A DNA stretch of 34,107 bases, from NCBI GenBank assembly GCA_964415435.1, contig CAYPZT010000009.1, positions 1-34,107 of the forward strand, read 5' to 3'. The stretch is from CAYPZT01 sp964415435 (GTDB taxonomy: Bacteria > Patescibacteriota > Microgenomatia > UBA1406 > GWC2-37-13). The position numbers and the translations under genes are program-made. Below, in pieces: positions 22,957 through 30,760 of the stretch. Position 1 is the stretch's first letter; each line of letters opens with the position of its first letter. Below the pieces are notes generated by a model that was not told the DNA's origin, searched no databases, and saw nothing but the letters and a program-made list of their open reading frames with translations.

Positions 22957-23261
22957 TGTTGTATCGAATCGAATGGATTCTCGTACTCTTCAAATGGATT
23001 CTCGTACTGAGTGGTTTCGTCAAAAGGGTTACTGTATTCCTCTGTTATAGAGGGAGTCTGTGTCGGGGAGATGCGTGTGATTTGAGGTGTAGTGGTGGGT
23101 TGAACTGCATTTGTTGAAGTGGTATTTTTCCTCATCATAACAACGGTAAGCAATCCTGCTGCCACAAAGAACATAACGAGCGCTGAAATGCCAAGAAACT
23201 GCACGGGTTTAGAGGATGGCTGTTTGGTTAGATTTTCGGGCAAGGGCGTAAATGCTCCCAT
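22953..23261 (-). CDS. Small single-span protein with three NPF[D/E] repeats
   Basis: A 102-residue protein: a cytosolic-type N-terminus (1-19), one membrane helix (about 22-44), a Thr/Pro-rich stretch (47-72), then an acidic tail with three NPF units (78-80, 88-90, 95-97) in the contexts YSNPFD, YENPFE and YENPFD. The last units derive from a DNA direct repeat. I do not recognise a family. The 4-bp overlap with the downstream cysteine-repeat gene suggests that the two products act together at the cell surface. A CATACT 6 nt before the ATG is a weak promoter candidate. Confidence 0.65.
   Translation of the reverse strand: MGAFTPLPENLTKQPSSKPVQFLGISALVMFFVAAGLLTVVMMRKNTTSTNAVQPTTTPQITRISPTQTPSITEEYSNPFDETTQYENPFEEYENPFDSIQQ
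22972..23008. repeat. Two 16-bp direct repeats (21-bp period) encoding ENPFE units
   Basis: AATGGATTCTCGTACT occurs at 22972-22987 and again at 22993-23008, inside the 3' end of the NPF-repeat gene. The identity at DNA level suggests recent duplication and possible length variation between strains. Confidence 0.8.
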
Positions 23262-23305
23262 ACCATGAGTATGCTACAACTGAAATATATTTTCAACAAG
23301 TTTCT

Positions 23306-24049
23306 TTAATGGTGGCCTACGAAGGTGATTATGCTGTACATAAGTACGATTCCCAAAAGGAAAGGAATGACCGAGGTCCACTTTTTTTGTTTTTTAAAAT
23401 GCTGATGAAGATCGGGGATAAGGTCGGAACAGGCGATATATATAAAAACGCCCGCGGTAAAAAAGAGAAAGATAGGAATAATCTCTTTAAATGTGTTCAA
23501 GAAATAAAAGCCCAAAACGGCCCCGATAAGTGCGGTGAGCGCCGAGAGAAAGTTAAAAAAAAGCGCCTTCTTTTTATCCATACCTCCCGCAACGAGGATA
23601 CTGAAGTCTGCTATTTCCTGAGGGATTTCGTGGGCGGCGATGGCAATGGCCGCGGTGATGCCTATGGTAGGGTTTAAAAGAAAGGCTGCCGCAATCGCAA
23701 GGCCATCGAACAAATTATGTATGGTGTCCCCCAATAGTATGAGATATGCGGTGGGCTTAGTATCCGTTTCATCATGGTGGTGAAACCACAAAACAAATCT
23801 CTCAAGCAAGAAAAATATCACTACTCCTGCCAATCCATAGATATAAATATCATCTCCCGTGGCATGTTCGAAGCTCTCGGGTATGAGATCAAGAAAAGCG
23901 GTGGTTAACATGACGCCCGCGGCAAAACCGACGAACTGAGGAGCAGAATCATCGATAAGTTTTCGATGCAATAAAAGAAGTACTCCTCCAATAAGAGAAA
24001 TGAGACTTAGCCCAACAGTCGTAAGAAGTATTTGAAATAGTATGCTCAT
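23306..24049 (-). CDS. ZIP-family divalent metal transporter
   Basis: A 247-residue, roughly eight-helix transporter of the ZIP (SLC39/ZupT) family, importing Zn2+ or related metals into the cytosol. The metal path is marked by HNLFDG (111-116) in one helix and HEIPQE (140-145) in the next; the second commonly reads HExPHE, so Gln144 replaces a ligand histidine. A His-rich loop FHHHDETD (89-96) is typical. It begins 1 nt after the Fur-family gene, and the pair is probably controlled by the palindrome in the fur promoter, as expected for a metal-repressed importer. Confidence 0.92.
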   Translation of the reverse strand: MSILFQILLTTVGLSLISLIGGVLLLLHRKLIDDSAPQFVGFAAGVMLTTAFLDLIPESFEHATGDDIYIYGLAGVVIFFLLERFVLWFHHHDETDTKPTAYLILLGDTIHNLFDGLAIAAAFLLNPTIGITAAIAIAAHEIPQEIADFSILVAGGMDKKKALFFNFLSALTALIGAVLGFYFLNTFKEIIPIFLFFTAGVFIYIACSDLIPDLHQHFKKQKKWTSVIPFLLGIVLMYSIITFVGHH

Positions 24050-24050
24050 A

Positions 24051-24455
24051 TCAAGAACATTTTCTGCAGAGACCAGATAGTTCGATTAGGTGGCTATGCA
24101 CAGTAACTTGTAAATCTTTCTGGACATTTTTTATCATTTTTTTCTCCAGTTGTGACGAAAAGTCTTGTACACCTCCGCAGTTTTCACATACAAAATGATG
24201 ATGGTGGTTGTTTTCTTCGTGCAACTCGTATCTTTTTTTGCCGTCTCCGAACTCGACGCTTTGGATAATGGAGAGTTTAGTAAAGAGCTGCAGGTTACGA
24301 TAAACTGAAGCAAGATCAACCTCATAACTTTTGTTAAGAAGACGGATATGAATTTCCTGTGCGGTCAAGGGGTTATGATCGATCATATTCAAAATATGCG
24401 ATCTTTCGTTTGTAAAACGGTATCCGTCTTTTTTTAATGCTGTTCTGATGTTCAT
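24051..24455 (-). CDS. Fur-family metal regulator (Fur/Zur/PerR type)
   Basis: A 134-residue repressor. The winged helix includes RFTNERSHILNMI and DLASVYRNLQLF (recognition helix, about 47-58). The metal-sensing region has a HHHHF segment, and a structural zinc site from CENC (90, 93) and CRKC (130, 133). The start is ATG 24453-24455. An in-frame GTG at 24503 is rejected because it would run through the promoter and operator. Zn sensing (Zur) is likely from the neighbouring ZIP gene, but Fe or peroxide sensing cannot be excluded. No SD sequence; predicted 5' UTR about 6 nt. Confidence 0.9.
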   Translation of the reverse strand: MNIRTALKKDGYRFTNERSHILNMIDHNPLTAQEIHIRLLNKSYEVDLASVYRNLQLFTKLSIIQSVEFGDGKKRYELHEENNHHHHFVCENCGGVQDFSSQLEKKMIKNVQKDLQVTVHSHLIELSGLCRKCS

Positions 24456-24468
24456 AAGGGGACGTAGT

Positions 24469-24497
24469 ATTATTGCAAATAATTTGCAATAAGTCAA
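24469..24497 (-). promoter_or_regulatory. Promoter of fur-zip with a perfect 23-bp Fur/Zur-type palindrome
   Basis: On the minus strand: TTGACT -35 (24492-24497), 17-nt spacer, AATAAT -10 (24469-24474). The palindrome at 24470-24492 has two 11-bp arms, TTATTGCAAAT and ATTTGCAATAA, around one central base. It fills the spacer and -10, so binding would block RNA polymerase. Confidence 0.85.
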
Positions 24498-24504
24498 GAG
24501 CACC

Positions 24505-25530
24505 TCATCGCTTTCTTTTCAAAAAGCTATTTATGCACTGTCCTATAAGGAGTATAGAAAACAGATAGAAAAGAAGATAAATAAAGACGAGTATACGTAT
24601 GCGTGTTTCACCCGTGTGCGGCAGCCAAAAGCTTGTTAATGTGGGATTGGCTCCCACAAGTTGAGGTATACCGGATAGGAAAAGAAAATAGGAGAGCCAC
24701 TGTATAGCCGGCCAATGAGTAATAAGGAGAGTAAGAGAGTGCGCTCCCATGTATCGAAAAGGATGCAACAAAACTAACGTTTGAAATTTTTTACTCAATT
24801 CTGTTATTAACAGGACTCCGGTGAAGCTACTAAGCCAAAAAAGGAATGTATGATTTAAATTACGTTGATAAAGATCTACCGTTCCGTTGAGTAAAGAAGA
24901 ACTGATAAAAACAATTACTATGATTCCCAATAGCCAACGTTCCAAATGGAGCCCTCTTTTTTTATATAGTATCCCCGCAAGGAAGAAAACTACAAAAAGA
25001 AGTACTATGTCGATGGAGTAAGGGAGCGGAGTTTTTAGACTGATTAGCACAGAAGAAGTAACAGCGAAGAGAACCACTATGGTTAATTTCAGAAAAGTTC
25101 GCTTACTATTCCAGTAAGGATAAAGAGAATAAGCGATGATGCAAGTCAGGAAATAGGCAGGCAGAAACCAGAGGGGACCATTAAAGACAAGTGTCTTCCC
25201 AAGAAGAAATTTATAAACCTGATTTGTGACTGGTCCGAAAAGCAGATTTTGCGGATATACATTACGTAAATAAAGCCAGCCCGCAAAACTTATCAGCCCA
25301 ACTACAACATACGGTACAATCAGTTTCCTGAACTTTTTTTCAACATATCTAGGGAAAAGGTCTTTATGTGTAAAGAGGTATCCACCTATAAATGCAAATA
25401 ACGGGAGCATCCAGCTACTGATAAAAGGGGAAGTAATGCGGGAAAAAGGTAAGAAGCCGGTATGAGATACAATAACGGCAAAGATGCCGATACCTTTTAC
25501 GATGTCAGGCCACCTCTGTCGTTTTTGCAT
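24505..25530 (-). CDS. Acyltransferase family 3 membrane protein
   Basis: A 341-residue, about ten-helix protein of the Acyl_transf_3 (OafA/WecH-like) family. It begins RWPDIVKGIGIFAVIVSHTG, with His22 as the catalytic-type residue, and continues with PLFAFIGGYLF, VEKKFRKLIVPY and NGPLWFLPAYFL, the last a strong family marker. Members move acetyl or other acyl groups onto sugars or lipids of the cell surface. The acceptor is unknown. It lies upstream of the fur gene on the same strand but its stop is only 8 bp from the fur -35. A TAAGAT 7 nt before the ATG is a weak -10 candidate. Confidence 0.85.
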   Translation of the reverse strand: MQKRQRWPDIVKGIGIFAVIVSHTGFLPFSRITSPFISSWMLPLFAFIGGYLFTHKDLFPRYVEKKFRKLIVPYVVVGLISFAGWLYLRNVYPQNLLFGPVTNQVYKFLLGKTLVFNGPLWFLPAYFLTCIIAYSLYPYWNSKRTFLKLTIVVLFAVTSSVLISLKTPLPYSIDIVLLFVVFFLAGILYKKRGLHLERWLLGIIVIVFISSSLLNGTVDLYQRNLNHTFLFWLSSFTGVLLITELSKKFQTLVLLHPFRYMGAHSLTLLITHWPAIQWLSYFLFLSGIPQLVGANPTLTSFWLPHTGETRIRILVFIYLLFYLFSILLIGQCINSFLKRKR

Positions 25531-25556
25531 GTAACGTATCTTATCTCATTAAAAGA

Positions 25557-26372
25557 TTAAAAAACAGTTTCAAGATGATGTGGAGAAATAATTCCTTCAA
25601 CTAAATCAAGCTTTTTTAATGCTCTTTCCACTGCTTCAGGAGGCATTCCGCTCGTTTTTTGTGAAGGCTGCAAGCTTTTCCGTGTGTGAGTTATTGCATC
25701 CAGTAACTGATGCGTTATTGTATAGGTCCACCGATAGCGGTCCATTAAGTCAAGGCCGTAGAATGGTTTGTATTGTCCCTCTCTTACGATACTTTCGTAA
25801 ACAGGGCTTCGTAGATAGTCCAGAAATGAATAACCCCGATCTTCGTCATACCACAGACCTTCCATGGGAAGGATGATCACCGGAGTAGCAGTAGCTAATT
25901 GAATGCCGGGTCTTTTCCGTTTTTCGTGCACGGTTTTGTAATTGCCTATCGTTACATCTATACCAAGCAGTGCTTCGTCATTTCTCCTGTCAAGGATAAC
26001 AAGATCCATTCCTTTCTGGTAATCCATGCTCTGCATATTCTTGTTTGACTCGTCAAGCTCAGTAGGAGCGAGACGTAGAGCTAACCGGCTCCCGACGCGG
26101 TGTGAATTAAAAACACCGTAAAGAAGCCCTCCTGTGACACGTTCAGAAAGGAGGGTGTCAGACCAAGTGTATCGCTTAGACTGTGCACGGCCTAAGCTAA
26201 ACTCAAGAGTCCGTTGCCTTTTTTTAACGATGGATGGGTGAGAGTTGAAGGTTTTTGTATGTATCCTATTGTAGCTTGTGAAGTTTGCCGGAATCGAAAC
26301 AAGATCAGCATATGTTTGCGCATATTTATTGAGGTATCCCCGTTCTCTAAACAGCGAAACTTTTTCAGCCAT
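25557..26372 (-). CDS. Unknown protein, core faintly resembling a PD-(D/E)XK-type fold
   Basis: A 271-residue soluble protein that I do not recognise. It has no signal peptide or membrane helix and only one clear conserved-looking core: QKGMDLVILDRRNDEALLGIDVTIGNYKT (residues 119-147), then KRPGIQLATATPVIILPM (153-170). A strand with Asp123, a hairpin, a second strand with Asp139, and a third hydrophobic strand resemble PD-(D/E)XK nuclease topology, but the expected Lys is replaced by Thr141. The N-terminal third is basic and Ser/Arg-rich and could bind nucleic acid; the C-terminus is helical. Neighbours (acyltransferase, MFS pump) give no hint. Weak TTGAAA/TAAAAA promoter-like boxes precede it. 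Confidence 0.6.
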   Translation of the reverse strand: MAEKVSLFRERGYLNKYAQTYADLVSIPANFTSYNRIHTKTFNSHPSIVKKRQRTLEFSLGRAQSKRYTWSDTLLSERVTGGLLYGVFNSHRVGSRLALRLAPTELDESNKNMQSMDYQKGMDLVILDRRNDEALLGIDVTIGNYKTVHEKRKRPGIQLATATPVIILPMEGLWYDEDRGYSFLDYLRSPVYESIVREGQYKPFYGLDLMDRYRWTYTITHQLLDAITHTRKSLQPSQKTSGMPPEAVERALKKLDLVEGIISPHHLETVF

Positions 26373-26514
26373 CCATGTTATTTTTTACCTGAACAGTCTT
26401 CAAAATTTCAAGAGGAAAGGAGGCGTCTTACATACGGAGTGTATACGTTGTATTCTTTGCCCTACCTGCTATTTCTGTTATACTTTATGACTCGGCACCT
26501 AAAGTTTTAAGGAT

Positions 26515-27693
26515 ATGAGAAACAACAGAAATCTACTGATTATTGCGCTTATCGCCATAGTAAACGCCCTTGGATACGGAATTATATTCCCCATACTATA
26601 TTCATATTCTAAGAAGTTTGGTTTAAGTGATTTTCAAAATGGCCTACTGTTTGCAATATTTTCGGTATTTCAATTTATCTCAACTCCTATTATAGGAAGA
26701 ATGTCTGACAAGTATGGACGCAAACCGCTCCTTGTGGTCTCAATTGCGGGGACGGCAATTTCTTTCTTTCTGATGGCTTTTGCACCAAACGCACTTTTTC
26801 TTTTTATAGCGCGCGCACTTGATGGTCTTACAGCAGGCAACATTCCCGTTGCTTCAGCGGTTATCTCCGATACGCTCGAGCAAAAAGATAGGGCTCGCGG
26901 TTTCGGAATAATCGGTGCCGCGTTCGGATTTGGTTTTATTTTTGGTCCAGCCATCTCGGGACTAACCCTTCCTTTCGGTGAGGCTGTCCCATTTCTTATT
27001 GCCGGAGGGATATCGGTCATCGCAGTGATACTCACGGCGCTGATTTTGCCGGAAACAAACAAGCATAGAGGAGAAGTAAAGAAGGGACATATCTTTGATT
27101 TCAAACATTTGTTTCACGCGTTGTTTGATGAGAATATCGGCATAACGCTTCTTATAACATTCATATATATGTTCTCATTCTCGATGTTTATTTATGCCTT
27201 TCAGCCATTTTCGGTAAAGAGTCTTCATTTGACTGCCCAACAAATCTCACTTCTTTTTACAATGTTTGGAGTGATCGGGCTCGTGATGCAGCTTTTTGTT
27301 GTTCAAAGAGTAGTTAAGATTTTTGGATTGAAGCGTACGTTCAGCGGCGCACTCCTTTTTATGGCGATTGCATTTGTAGCAATGTTCTCATCCCACTCAT
27401 TTCTATTTTTTATATTTGCCTCAATACTTCTTGCATCCACAAACTCATTCACTCAGCCTTTGACGCAGACTGTCCTGTCACAAGAAACAGATGCGCGGTC
27501 ACAGGGAACCGTACTTGGTCTGAACTCCTCATATATGAGTATAGGCCAGATACTGGGTCCTATTGTAGGTGGAGCAATCGCAACTTTTTATCTGCCGCTT
27601 CCATTTTTGGCAGGAAGCATTTTTCTTGTTCTCTGCTTTTTTCTGTCCTTTCATATCCTGAAACACCCGAAGGTAAAAGAGTCAACCTTCTGA
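26515..27693 (+). CDS. MFS transporter, DHA1/TetA-like drug-efflux type
   Basis: A 392-residue, 12-helix major-facilitator antiporter. Motif A between helices 2 and 3 reads GRMSDKYGRKP (about 62-72), motif C-type Gly-rich segments include GIIGAAFGFGFIFGPAISG (about 136-154), and a second GRK-less half follows a charged central loop. The set resembles TetA-like proton-driven drug or metabolite exporters. Substrate cannot be inferred. TATACT near 26477 is a possible -10, with 30 nt to the ATG; AAGGA lies only 1 nt before the ATG and is too close to serve as an SD. Confidence 0.88.
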   Translation: MRNNRNLLIIALIAIVNALGYGIIFPILYSYSKKFGLSDFQNGLLFAIFSVFQFISTPIIGRMSDKYGRKPLLVVSIAGTAISFFLMAFAPNALFLFIARALDGLTAGNIPVASAVISDTLEQKDRARGFGIIGAAFGFGFIFGPAISGLTLPFGEAVPFLIAGGISVIAVILTALILPETNKHRGEVKKGHIFDFKHLFHALFDENIGITLLITFIYMFSFSMFIYAFQPFSVKSLHLTAQQISLLFTMFGVIGLVMQLFVVQRVVKIFGLKRTFSGALLFMAIAFVAMFSSHSFLFFIFASILLASTNSFTQPLTQTVLSQETDARSQGTVLGLNSSYMSIGQILGPIVGGAIATFYLPLPFLAGSIFLVLCFFLSFHILKHPKVKESTF

Positions 27694-27710
27694 GCGGCCT
27701 TTAAAAGATA

Positions 27711-28658
27711 TTAAACAGTGGAAGCGAGTTTTCTTATTTTTGCAATATAGAATCCTTCATAATGCTCATCCGGGATAATGCGTTTTGTCAGTGAAAGTGA
27801 AGCATGCATACTCTTCTTTCTCCAGCTTGTTAAACCCGGCATTATCTGTGGGGATTCGATACTCATTTTTTCAACCTCAATTTTACCCTTCTCTTTTTCA
27901 AGGACCCAGTCAACTACAGCTTCGTTTTCTTCAGGAGCAAACGTGCAGGTCGAATAGACAACAGATCCGCCGGGCTTCAGCGCACTTATTGCCGAGCGAA
28001 GAAGCCAGCGCTGTTTCTTAGCAAGAAATTTTACTTTTTTTGTAGACCAGTGGGAAAATGTTTTCTCATCACAGGCTTTAAAGAGTCCTTCCATACTGCA
28101 GGGCGCATCCAACAGTACCCTGTCAAAAAATTCAGGGTACTTTTGCCAAAGTCTTTCGCCAGGAATCCGGACTGTTTTCACGTTTTGCACACCATACCGC
28201 CGGATGTTCGCGTGCAGCTTGAGTAATCGTGCGGCACTTATATCGTTAGCTATGATGGTTCCTGTGTTTTTCATGAGTGCGGCCATATGAATTGTCTTGC
28301 TGCCTGGAGCTGCGGCCATATCAAGAACTATTTCGTTCGGCCTGGGATTAAGTATTAGAGAGCTGAGGATGCTCGCCGGATTTTGAATATAAAAAAAACC
28401 TCTTTTATATTCATCAAGATCTGTAAGATCTCTTGAAGTCTTATTTTTTATGAGGAAAGTATCGGGTAATAAGACATCTTTCGCGTATTCGATTGTATAA
28501 CGGTGTAGACACTTTTCCAGATTATTGGTCGCTGTTACGAGGGTGTTGGCCCGTATTGTGGGAAACGTTTTTATGTTAAAAGATGCATAAGTTTTTGTAT
28601 ACGCAGAAAGCGGAAGCTGATCTTGGAGCCGTTTGATAAACTCAGAAGGCAGATTCAT
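27711..28658 (-). CDS. RsmB/NOP2-family RNA cytosine-5 methyltransferase
   Basis: A 315-residue SAM-dependent RNA m5C methyltransferase. The SAM site is VLDMAAAPGSKT (111-122), the DAPCS motif holds Cys187, which in the family releases the product, and YSTCTFAPEENE holds catalytic Cys238. It lacks the N-terminal NusB-like domain of E. coli RsmB, so it is the short form, closer to RsmF/NSUN-type enzymes without their C-terminal extension. The target could be rRNA or tRNA. TATAAT lies 6 nt before the ATG and directly abuts the stop codon of the upstream glycosidase gene, so it has its own promoter despite the tight spacing. Confidence 0.9.
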   Translation of the reverse strand: MNLPSEFIKRLQDQLPLSAYTKTYASFNIKTFPTIRANTLVTATNNLEKCLHRYTIEYAKDVLLPDTFLIKNKTSRDLTDLDEYKRGFFYIQNPASILSSLILNPRPNEIVLDMAAAPGSKTIHMAALMKNTGTIIANDISAARLLKLHANIRRYGVQNVKTVRIPGERLWQKYPEFFDRVLLDAPCSMEGLFKACDEKTFSHWSTKKVKFLAKKQRWLLRSAISALKPGGSVVYSTCTFAPEENEAVVDWVLEKEKGKIEVEKMSIESPQIMPGLTSWRKKSMHASLSLTKRIIPDEHYEGFYIAKIRKLASTV

Positions 28659-28664
28659 GGATAA

Positions 28665-28670
28665 ATTATA
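28665..28670 (-). promoter_or_regulatory. -10 box of the methyltransferase gene, predicted leaderless
   Basis: On the minus strand a perfect TATAAT ends 6 nt before the ATG (28656-28658) and begins right after the TGA of the upstream gene. No SD sequence. Confidence 0.55.
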
Positions 28671-30077
28671 TCAATCCGAGATTTTCTGAAGAGTAAGTCC
28701 GACCACCATATTGGACTGCATTAATACATTTCTTTCCAAAACTCCACTTTCAGGAACGGGTACATCGTCGAGCTTAATAATATTTCCATCCATGTATTCG
28801 ATATTGAGAGAGTACATTCCAGGAGTGAGACCTCTGAAGGTGACTGGCACGGATTCTGTATTTTTTTCCGCAGGATCGTAATTGACGAGAATGAGAGAAA
28901 CTGTGTCATCCTCCTTTGAAGCGACGGCCTGAACGTAGGTTCCCTCACCCAGTACTTCAAGCTGGCTGCCTTTCAATATATTAAACAGACGCAAAGCGTG
29001 ATACCGAGGTTTCCGTGCACCATCGTGCGTGAGTATTCCCCAGCGCGGAGTGGGTCCGTCCTTTGCTTCAAACAAAAACGCCATCTCATATCCTTCGTTT
29101 AAAAAATTGCGGATCGCAGATATGGTATATGCTGCTCCGATACTGGTATCTGCAACCACATTTGGTTCCGAATCGAATCCCCATTCGCTTATAATGCGGG
29201 GAAGCGTGCGGTATTTGGCGTACTGCTCGGGTGCAAGCCATTCACTTATGTTTTTCATATCGTCGATATAGTCGGAAGGATTTTTCGAGTAATGATGCCA
29301 GGAAATGAAATCGAGGCGGAGATTTTTTTCGGATACGTAGTCCAGGAATTTTTGCATCCAGTTTTGGTATGCGGCTGTCGTCACCGGTCCGCCAATATAA
29401 AATCGATAGACATGAGTAGCGTGGGTTGCGCCAAGAGCAGAGTAATAGTACAGGGTTTTATAATCTTTTGCCCCTCCATAAAGGTTCCATTTCCCAAAAG
29501 ACTCAAGATCAGGTTCATTCCACACCTCGTAGTAAATATCTTTCATCCAGTCACCTGTAATTTGTCCGCATAGTCTGGTGGTGGTCCCACTGTAGTGTTC
29601 AATGGTCTTTTGTACGGTCAATGCCCACTCATCCCAGTTGCGCGGTGCGGAGATGAGTGAAGAATCACCCGAAAGAACTTCCGGCATATATCCAAGGGAA
29701 AAAAACGGTTTTGCGCCTGTGTGATAGATATCGCATACTGTTTCATCAAGGAGATCAAAGTTAAATGTCAGATTTCCTTTGTTATCTCGACCAACGACAT
29801 CGTAGTAGTCATAGATATGATCGATGCGTACCGAACGAGGGTAAAGACCTGCCAAGTCAGGGATAACATTCGCAAACATTCTTACTCCCTTTTCTTCTCC
29901 ACCTTGGGCAATTGCTCTCCAACGGCTCGGCATCGGCCCCCTCACTTTTTGAGTGTCGATGGTAATTCTTGCGGGGATTGATGAGGCTCGTGAAAAATAC
30001 TGAAATGTCAAAAAAAAGAAGAAAGGACTAAGAATCAGTATGAGTGCAAAGACACCAATGCGTATAAACTTTGACAT
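28671..30077 (-). CDS. Membrane-anchored glycoside hydrolase, GH39-like
   Basis: A 468-residue protein with an N-terminal membrane helix or signal anchor (7-29), followed by a clan GH-A (beta/alpha)8 barrel. YYEVWNEPDLE carries the acid/base Glu188 and IISEWGF the nucleophile Glu298, in the spacing expected for GH39 (beta-xylosidase / alpha-L-iduronidase). A C-terminal beta domain (about 375-468) follows. It probably trims a glycan outside the cell. The start is ATG 30077, with TACAAT 6 nt upstream, rather than the in-frame GTG at 30107, which would translate the promoter. Substrate is not predictable. Confidence 0.82.
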   Translation of the reverse strand: MSKFIRIGVFALILILSPFFFFLTFQYFSRASSIPARITIDTQKVRGPMPSRWRAIAQGGEEKGVRMFANVIPDLAGLYPRSVRIDHIYDYYDVVGRDNKGNLTFNFDLLDETVCDIYHTGAKPFFSLGYMPEVLSGDSSLISAPRNWDEWALTVQKTIEHYSGTTTRLCGQITGDWMKDIYYEVWNEPDLESFGKWNLYGGAKDYKTLYYYSALGATHATHVYRFYIGGPVTTAAYQNWMQKFLDYVSEKNLRLDFISWHHYSKNPSDYIDDMKNISEWLAPEQYAKYRTLPRIISEWGFDSEPNVVADTSIGAAYTISAIRNFLNEGYEMAFLFEAKDGPTPRWGILTHDGARKPRYHALRLFNILKGSQLEVLGEGTYVQAVASKEDDTVSLILVNYDPAEKNTESVPVTFRGLTPGMYSLNIEYMDGNIIKLDDVPVPESGVLERNVLMQSNMVVGLTLQKISD

Positions 30078-30083
30078 ATTTGC

Positions 30084-30089
30084 ATTGTA
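30084..30089 (-). promoter_or_regulatory. -10 box of the GH39-like gene, predicted leaderless
   Basis: On the minus strand TACAAT ends 6 nt before the ATG. No good -35 is seen; the region is divergent from the XRE operon. Confidence 0.5.
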
Positions 30090-30123
30090 CCACCAGATGA
30101 CCTGCACAGTTTATATAAAGAGA

Positions 30124-30165
30124 TGTCAAGTTGACTTGACATATCCGGCAGCAATGATTTATCAT
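30124..30165 (+). promoter_or_regulatory. Promoter of the XRE-redox operon with a palindromic operator
   Basis: The palindrome at 30124-30141 has arms TGTCAAGT and ACTTGACA around TG. Its right arm contains the -35 TTGACA (30136-30141); an 18-nt spacer leads to TATCAT (30160-30165). A start near 30172 leaves an 11-nt leader before ATG 30183. The overlap predicts repression by the XRE protein. Confidence 0.7.
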
Positions 30166-30182
30166 TAGAAAATTAGATTCGT

Positions 30183-30395
30183 ATGAGAGAAAGCATTCAA
30201 AGCCATGTGCAACAGATGAGAAAGGAATCGCGCATTACACAAGAAACTCTTGGCGAAGCAATCGGGGTTACACGGCAAACTATTATTGCAATAGAAAAAG
30301 GAAATTATGTCCCATCACTGGCTTTGGCGATGAAAATAGCACGCTATTTTAAAAAAAGGGTGGAGGATATTTTCACATTACAAGATGAAAAATGA
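30183..30395 (+). CDS. XRE-family helix-turn-helix regulator
   Basis: A 70-residue single-domain regulator. The helix-turn-helix reads ITQETLGEAIGVTRQTIIAIEKGNYVPSLALAMKIARYF (residues 18-56), the type found in small Cro/C1-like repressors that sit next to DUF2178-like membrane proteins. It has no effector domain, so it either responds through partner interaction or acts as a simple autoregulator. The operator at 30124-30141 overlaps its -35. It overlaps the next gene by 11 bp and leads a four-gene operon. Confidence 0.92.
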   Translation: MRESIQSHVQQMRKESRITQETLGEAIGVTRQTIIAIEKGNYVPSLALAMKIARYFKKRVEDIFTLQDEK

Positions 30396-30750
30396 CATAC
30401 TGCCGGAATTAGGGATATCGATAGGACTTATCATTATTTTAGGGACACTTCTTAATCCATTTAAGATGGGAATGTCTTCAAGTCTGCATATGGCACTTAC
30501 GATACTACTTGCTCTACTTGCGATAGCTTTTATCGCATTCGGCTGGAAAGAACTTCCCGCAGATGAACGAGAAGCTCATCATCGAAATAAAGCCGGAAGA
30601 ATAGGTTATCTAGCAGGAACCGCCATTCTTAGTGCGGGCATTGTATTTCAGAGTATTGAGCATGCCGTTGATCCGTGGCTTATAGCAGGACTGGGAGTAA
30701 TGGTACTAATGAAGCTTGTAAGTCTTATCGTAAGTAAAATTATTAATTAG
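30385..30750 (+). CDS. Membrane protein, DUF2178-like
   Basis: A 121-residue protein with four predicted membrane helices (about 8-24, 34-53, 74-90 and 97-117). The loop between helices 2 and 3 holds the conserved-looking KELPADEREAHHRNKAGR (55-72), typical of small DUF2178-like proteins paired with a short HTH regulator. The pairing suggests that the membrane protein signals to or sequesters the regulator, which is inference. It overlaps the XRE gene by 11 bp and precedes the thioredoxin gene by 10 bp. Confidence 0.72.
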   Translation: MKNDILPELGISIGLIIILGTLLNPFKMGMSSSLHMALTILLALLAIAFIAFGWKELPADEREAHHRNKAGRIGYLAGTAILSAGIVFQSIEHAVDPWLIAGLGVMVLMKLVSLIVSKIIN

Positions 30751-30760
30751 CTATTTGTAT

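Noticed and set aside
24456..24503. Fur start at GTG 24503
   Set aside because: Translation from there would use the -35, palindrome and -10 as coding sequence and add residues that no Fur protein needs.
26670..27104. 144-residue minus-strand open frame opposite the MFS gene
   Set aside because: Shadow of motif A to helix 6 of the transporter; no start signals.
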